From assembly GCA_964016885.1 (NCBI GenBank), contig OZ024743.1, positions 341,351,407 through 341,415,406 on the forward strand: a DNA stretch of 64,000 nt. Direction: 5' to 3'. A model generated the notes under the pieces. The model searched no databases. It was not told the DNA's origin and saw nothing but the letters and a program-made list of their open reading frames with translations. The first letter of the stretch is position 1; each line of letters opens with the position of its first letter. The position numbers and the translations under genes were made by a program. This stretch comes from Eledone cirrhosa. Taxonomy: Eukaryota; Mollusca; Cephalopoda; Octopoda; Eledonidae. This document shows positions 58,199 through 64,000 of the stretch, in pieces.

Positions 58199-58897
58199 AA
58201 TTTTTGTATCGAGCCTACGGATCTCTGTGCTTGACCAGTTGATGACATTGTAACTGTAGGTTACTACTGGTATGGAAAGCGTGTTTATGGCATCGATCCT
58301 ATTCCTCGCATTCAATTCCGTTCTTAAGATCGCTCTTACTCTGCGGTAACATTCCTTCCTTATCCTTTCCCTCATTGTCGAGTGCTTGATTCCGTCTCCT
58401 TCACAAACACCTAGATATTTGTAAGTTTTTTCTTGATCATGTTCTCTTATCACGTTCCCCCGATCAAGATTAATGTCTGAACTCTTCAGTAGCTTTCCTC
58501 TGGTGAACGTTGCTTTGGCGCATTTATCTAGTCCAAACTCCATTTTAATGTCATCACTGAACTGCTTCACAGTCGATAATAGCCCTTGCAATTGTTCATC
58601 ATTTTTTGCAAATTGTTTCAGGTCATCGATGTAGAACAGGTGATTAATGGTTTTGTCATAGACTTTATATCCATGTTTTGTTTCATTGAGCATTTTACTT
58701 AATGGTATAAGAGCGATGCAGAATAAAAGCGGTGATAAAGAGTCACCCTGAAAAATTCCACAATTAATATTAACTTCTCCAGCTTCCATTGATTTTGTCT
58801 CACTATTCAAAAGGAGTGTCGTTTTCCATGTCTTCATACTGAATGACAAAAACCTCCTGACAACGGGGGATATTTTGAAAATCTCTAAACATTTTTC
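58199..58897 (-). pseudogene. R4/Dong-like family B, RT fragment B2
   Basis: A 700-bp internal fragment with an open frame: EKCLEIFKISPVVRRF, INCGIFQGDSLSPLLF (motif B), INHLFYIDDLKQFA (motif C, YIDD), RGKLLKSSDIN, YKYLGVCEGDGIKH, RRLDTKIRK. Its 5' end abuts (ATT)n like a truncated insertion. Its 3' end is fused to the N-terminal part of B1 around TTTTC/GAATTTTTG, with short T-rich homology, so a deletion has removed one 3' end and one 5' end. Confidence 0.88.
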
Positions 58898-58925
58898 ATT
58901 ATTATTATTATTATTATTATTATTA
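58898..58925. repeat. (ATT)n between fragment B2 and copy B3
   Basis: About nine triplets followed by the family B 3' terminus. Confidence 0.96.
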
Positions 58926-61900
58926 CAGTTGCATTTATCTTGCTTTATGTTCATACGAGTTATCACCAAGTCACAACCAGTGACCTCAAGAGACAACAAG
59001 GTCCGCCATGTTCAAGAAAGAACATACATATTCACACATGCATCTTTAGTGTTTAGACTTGTGATGTACTTATATTGACAGAATCTTCCTTAGTATATGG
59101 GCAGTTCCCATTAGTACTATCTTTTAGTACCACTGGTATTGTTTTAGTTCTCAATTTCCACATTTTTCCAATTTCTATCTCCAGGTCCTTATACTTGCTC
59201 AATTTTTCAAATGTTTTTATAGATACATTCTTGTCTATTGGAACAGGCATATCAATTAGCAGGCATACCCTCTTTTTGAAGTCCTTCAATATTATATCAG
59301 GTCTATTTGCATCTATTTTTCGGTCTGTTTGGATGCTAAAGTTCCACAAGATTGAGATGTGATCATTTTCAAGTATGGGAGGTGGTTGATGCTCCCACCA
59401 ATTCTTTTGATGGGGCAGGTCAAAATGCTTACACATTATCCAATGTATGTATTGTGCAGCTCTGTCATGCCTGTTTAGGTATTCGGTTGGAGCTATAGGA
59501 CTGCACATTGAAATTATATGGTCAATGGTCTCTGGTTGTTTTTTGAATTACACGGCATAATGGGCTGCACCCATTTTTGATTATGTTGGCTTGGTAATTT
59601 TTTGTTGGCAGACACTGATCTTGTGCCGATATAATCAGTCCTTCAGTCTCCGATTTCAGTCCAGAGGATGCCAACCACTGATGGGTTAAAGTTTTGTCAA
59701 CATCAGGATTGTTAGCTCGCTCTGGGTATTTTCCATACAGAGGCTTTTCTTGCCATTTCTTAGCCAGTTTCTGTAGCAGTTCTTTCTTTGCAGTTACTTT
59801 TACCTGCTTTGCTTTTTCTGTGTTTTCCATTTCAGCAGTAAATGGGACTTCTGAAATTTGTAGTCCGTTACTGTATCTTTGTGCATATTTTGTAATGGAA
59901 TATGATCTGTTGATGCTTTCGTGTTTCAAAACGAGTTTGATCATCCAATCATGTGATTCCCTTAGATATGTAGATAATCCAATTGTTGCAGTTTTCAACG
60001 CAAATAGTTTTAGGTCATCGATGTAGAACAGGTGATTAATGGTTTTGTCATAGACTTTATATCCATGTTTTGTTTCATTGAGCATTTTACTTAATGGTAT
60101 AAGTGCGATGCAGAATAAAAGCGGTGATAAAGAGTCACCCTGAAAAATTCCACAATTAATATTAACTTCTCCAGCTTCCAGTGATTTTGTTTCACTATTC
60201 AAAAGGAGTGTCGTTTTCCATGTCTTCATACTGAATGACAAAAACCTCCTGACATCGGGGGATACTTTGAAAATCTCTAAATATTTTTCAATCCAACTGT
60301 GTGGCAAACTATCAAATGCTTTTTTATAATCTATCCAAGCAATCGACAGATTTTTGTGTCTATTATGACAATCTTCCAGTATCATTTTGTTAACCAGAAG
60401 CTGATCCTTACAGCCATATGAGCCTCGTTTACACCCTTTATGCTCAATGGGAAATAGATCGTTTGTTATCAGGTGGTCATATGTGTATTCAGTTAGGACT
60501 GATGTTAAAATTTTATACATTGTGGTCAAGCAAGTTATCGGTCTGTAATTTTTGGGATTGTTTGTCTCATCATTCTTCGGAAGCAGGAATGTAATGCCGT
60601 TAACTAGCCATGAAGGTATCTTTTCTGGCTCCTTAACTATTTCATTGTAAAGTTGGGCTAACAGCTCATGAGACTCTGTGAAGGCATTTATACAAAAGTT
60701 TTGTATTTTGTCTTTTCCTGGGGATTTCCATTTGCTGGTTTTTCTTAGAGCCAAGCGCAACTGTTCAACTGTTATATTTTCCCATGTTTGTTCCTCAAGG
60801 TGAGCTGTATCTTTCATTTGTCTGTCTATCAATGGGGCATGTATGTTATGAACTTTTTCTTCGGCCCAGATCTTTTGCCAGAATTCTTGCACTTCCTCCT
60901 TGGGTGGTATTGATTTAGCAGTTATTGTGGACTTACCAATTTTTCTGTAGAAGTTTCTTTGGTTGTTTTTGAACATATTATTGTCCTTATAGAATCTAGA
61001 TCGTTTTTCAAAGCGCCTTATACGAGCAGCTTTGGCCGACACTTTTTGCTTGATTATTTCTATCAGCATGTCTATGTCACATGTTGATTTTATACTGTAC
61101 TTTTTTTTCAATTTTCTAAGTTTAGTTTGTTTAACATGTTCACCTACTTTATAGTTTGTTAACATTTCTATGTCAGATCGGAGAAGGTTTATTTGGCGAT
61201 TGATGTTCTCTTGCCAAGTAGATTTCTTGTGGGAATTCCTTTGTTTTTTCATCTTCACTCCACATAAGTGAGTGGTGACTTTAGCCAATGCATAATAGAG
61301 ATGATTTATATCAGTAATGTTTAGTTTGTTTGTGATGATAATGTTTTTGAGAATTATGTTAGTCTTGTGTATTATCTTTTGGTTCTGTTTGGAGTTCTGG
61401 ATCTTAGGGAGGGTGTCTCGTTCCCCCATGTCAGATTCTTTCATTTTCATCCATTCGATCATAATTTCATCCTTCAAGTTGGCAAGTTCGTTCTCATTCA
61501 TTTCTTTATCATTTACGATCTCATTATTTTCATTTGGAGTTTCATCCTGAGCATGCACTCCCTCCACTTTTTCGATCCTTTCTTTAATTTGTTCTGTTGC
61601 CAGTGATTTCGCCCCAAACCTGGGATTCGAAGTGTTACAGTTTACCTCGTTTTCACTGACACATGTTTCATTTTCCCTTCGCTGACTTTGTGCTAATAGC
61701 TTGATCTGATCAATTTCTATCTCAGTTAGTAACTTTTTTCTTACAATATTTCTTCGTATATTGGCTAGTTTTTTTACTGTCAATATAGCCTCTGTTTTCG
61801 GGATGTTTTTTTCCAGTTGATATATGTCTGTTCTGTATTCGATGTATTTGATGGGTAGTACATGGCAGTGTAGAAAGCCTCAAGGACTTGTTGCTGTTGT
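58926..61900 (-). pseudogene. R4/Dong-like LINE family B, copy B3 (longest)
   Basis: 3'UTR 58926-59052; endonuclease end 59053-59508 (NRPDIILKDFKKRVCLLIDMPVPID: the RPD and LIDMP residues of the restriction-like fold); a frame break near 59520; then a 753-codon frame 59522-61783. In this frame: LANIRRNIVRKKLLTEIEIDQI at the start, AARIRRFEKRSRF, KWKSPGKDKIQNF, NYRPITCLTTMYK, AWIDYKKAFDSLP (motif A), INCGIFQGDSLSPLLF (motif B) and INHLFYIDDLKLFA (motif C). Directly after motif C about 450 bp are deleted (junction at about 60003, FA/LKTATIGL). An upstream 5' piece (EAFYTAMYYPSN, about 61825-61885) is in another frame after a 7-A run. The zinc motif is degraded. Confidence 0.9.
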
Positions 61901-62075
61901 TGTTGTTTTGTTGTTGTTGTTGTTGTCGTCGTCGTTGTCGTCGTTGTTGTTGTTGCTATTATTATTATCATCATCATCAGCAACATTATCGTCGTCGTCA
62001 TCGAGGATTATCATCGTAAAGATGATGATTATAATCAGAAAGATTGTGATAATGATTGTAATGGTAATGGTAGGC
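61880..62075. repeat. Degenerate GTT/GTC/ATT/ATC trinucleotide tract
   Basis: Triplet-rich stretch at the 5' side of copy B3, moving from GTT to GTC, then ATT/ATC. It may be a decayed form of the same microsatellite target, or simply another triplet tract. Poly-Gln/Thr and poly-Val/Leu frames here are artefacts of the triplets. Confidence 0.85.
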
Positions 62076-62540
62076 GTATAGCCGCCAGTTTGATTAACCA
62101 CATTGCGATGTTGCCTGACAGCTCAGCAAAATATCCATTAAACACCAGTGAAAAGACTATCAATAGGAGAAAAGTAAAAAAAAACCCATAATTTATAAAC
62201 AAACATGTTGACGAAAATCAATGTGGATAACAAATTAGATAACTTATATTTTATATAACTGATGAATCCCAAACATATGTAAACAGAAACAGTAGCAGTT
62301 AGCGTCACACAAATCAAATCATGATTATATACATTTAGATGAAAAGAGAAAAAATGTGTATTCCTTCACAAAGGAAATCATTATTTATTCAGTCACAGTT
62401 TAAAAGACGAATCCATATGCATGTGCTGTTTTAATGATTTTAATATTTGAAATGCGACCAAGTTGGAGTATTGATATCTCTTGTGCAAAAAAAACTGTAA
62501 GTCGAAAAGACGGATGTGTTCGACAAACTGATTTACAGAA
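62076..62540. other. AT-rich spacer
   Basis: No gene or repeat family recognised. Confidence 0.6.
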
Positions 62541-63942
<1,402 letters not shown>

Positions 63943-64000
63943 CTTGACTCTGTATTCCGTTTATCTTTCACCGAAAGTGATTTTTCATTGCATCTCTTCT

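Noticed and set aside
28047..62000. CRISPR-like or prokaryotic defence array suggested by regularly spaced short repeats
   Set aside because: The short repeats are (ATT)n microsatellites separating multi-kilobase LINEs; the sequence is eukaryotic throughout.
61780..62101. Poly-Thr/Gln protein
   Set aside because: Encoded by the trinucleotide tract upstream of copy B3; only the last ~40 codons (EAFYTAMYYPSN...) look like real family B sequence.

Overview
The window looks like a transposon-dominated intergenic stretch of an animal genome, most likely a cephalopod mollusc and plausibly an octopus. The main clue is at least seven copies of one tRNA-derived SINE (A/B-box-like head, tail ending in a 'ccaaaagtagaaacaatt' motif). 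The AT-rich background, long (TA)n, (CA)n and (ATT)n tracts, Penelope-like sequences with hammerhead ribozymes, and the mixture of RTE-like, Tx1-like and R4/Dong-like retrotransposons also fit. I found no convincing host protein-coding gene, tRNA or rRNA gene. All family names come from reading motifs, not from searches.

Region 1-8.4 kb: SINEs, microsatellites, a repeat unit carrying a well-formed hammerhead ribozyme (3231-3284), and a near-perfect foldback with two 269-bp arms (3687-4389). Region 8.4-13.75 kb: a 5'-truncated Penelope-like element with an intact linker and GIY-YIG endonuclease but a broken RT active site (8487-9956). An AT-rich tail follows, then a second, very well-formed hammerhead (11561-11630), then a ~2-kb palindromic array of ~460-bp units with hammerhead-like cores. 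Region 13.75-28 kb: SINEs (one with a 12-bp target-site duplication), a 592-bp tandem repeat, two decayed RTE-type LINE remnants on the minus strand, an unidentified coding remnant, and long (CA)n/(GT)n/(TA)n tracts.

Region 28.0-62.0 kb is the most striking part: a ~34-kb cluster of non-LTR retrotransposons almost all joined by (ATT)n microsatellite tracts. Four plus-strand Tx1-clade-like LINEs (ORF1 with a zinc knuckle; ORF2 with APE endonuclease, RT and a C-terminal CCHC) each start with GGCGACCTACG directly after (ATT)n and end with AATAAAGAAAAC directly before (ATT)n. Interleaved with and following them on the minus strand are copies of two R4/Dong-like families (RT, CCHC, restriction-like PD-D endonuclease) that also begin or end in the same microsatellite, in the opposite orientation. 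Copy 1 of the Tx1-like family has an unbroken 1139-codon ORF2. The best R4-like copy is interrupted by a single amber stop. The Tx1-like copies are mosaics of one another, with shared defects and shared junctions, so DNA-level duplication or conversion has acted on the array as well as retrotransposition.

Working model (inference): two unrelated retrotransposon lineages with different endonucleases have converged on the same trinucleotide microsatellite. Each insertion leaves (ATT)n on both sides, so the locus keeps offering new landing sites. The last 1.2 kb is a 138-bp terminal-inverted-repeat structure around simple repeats.
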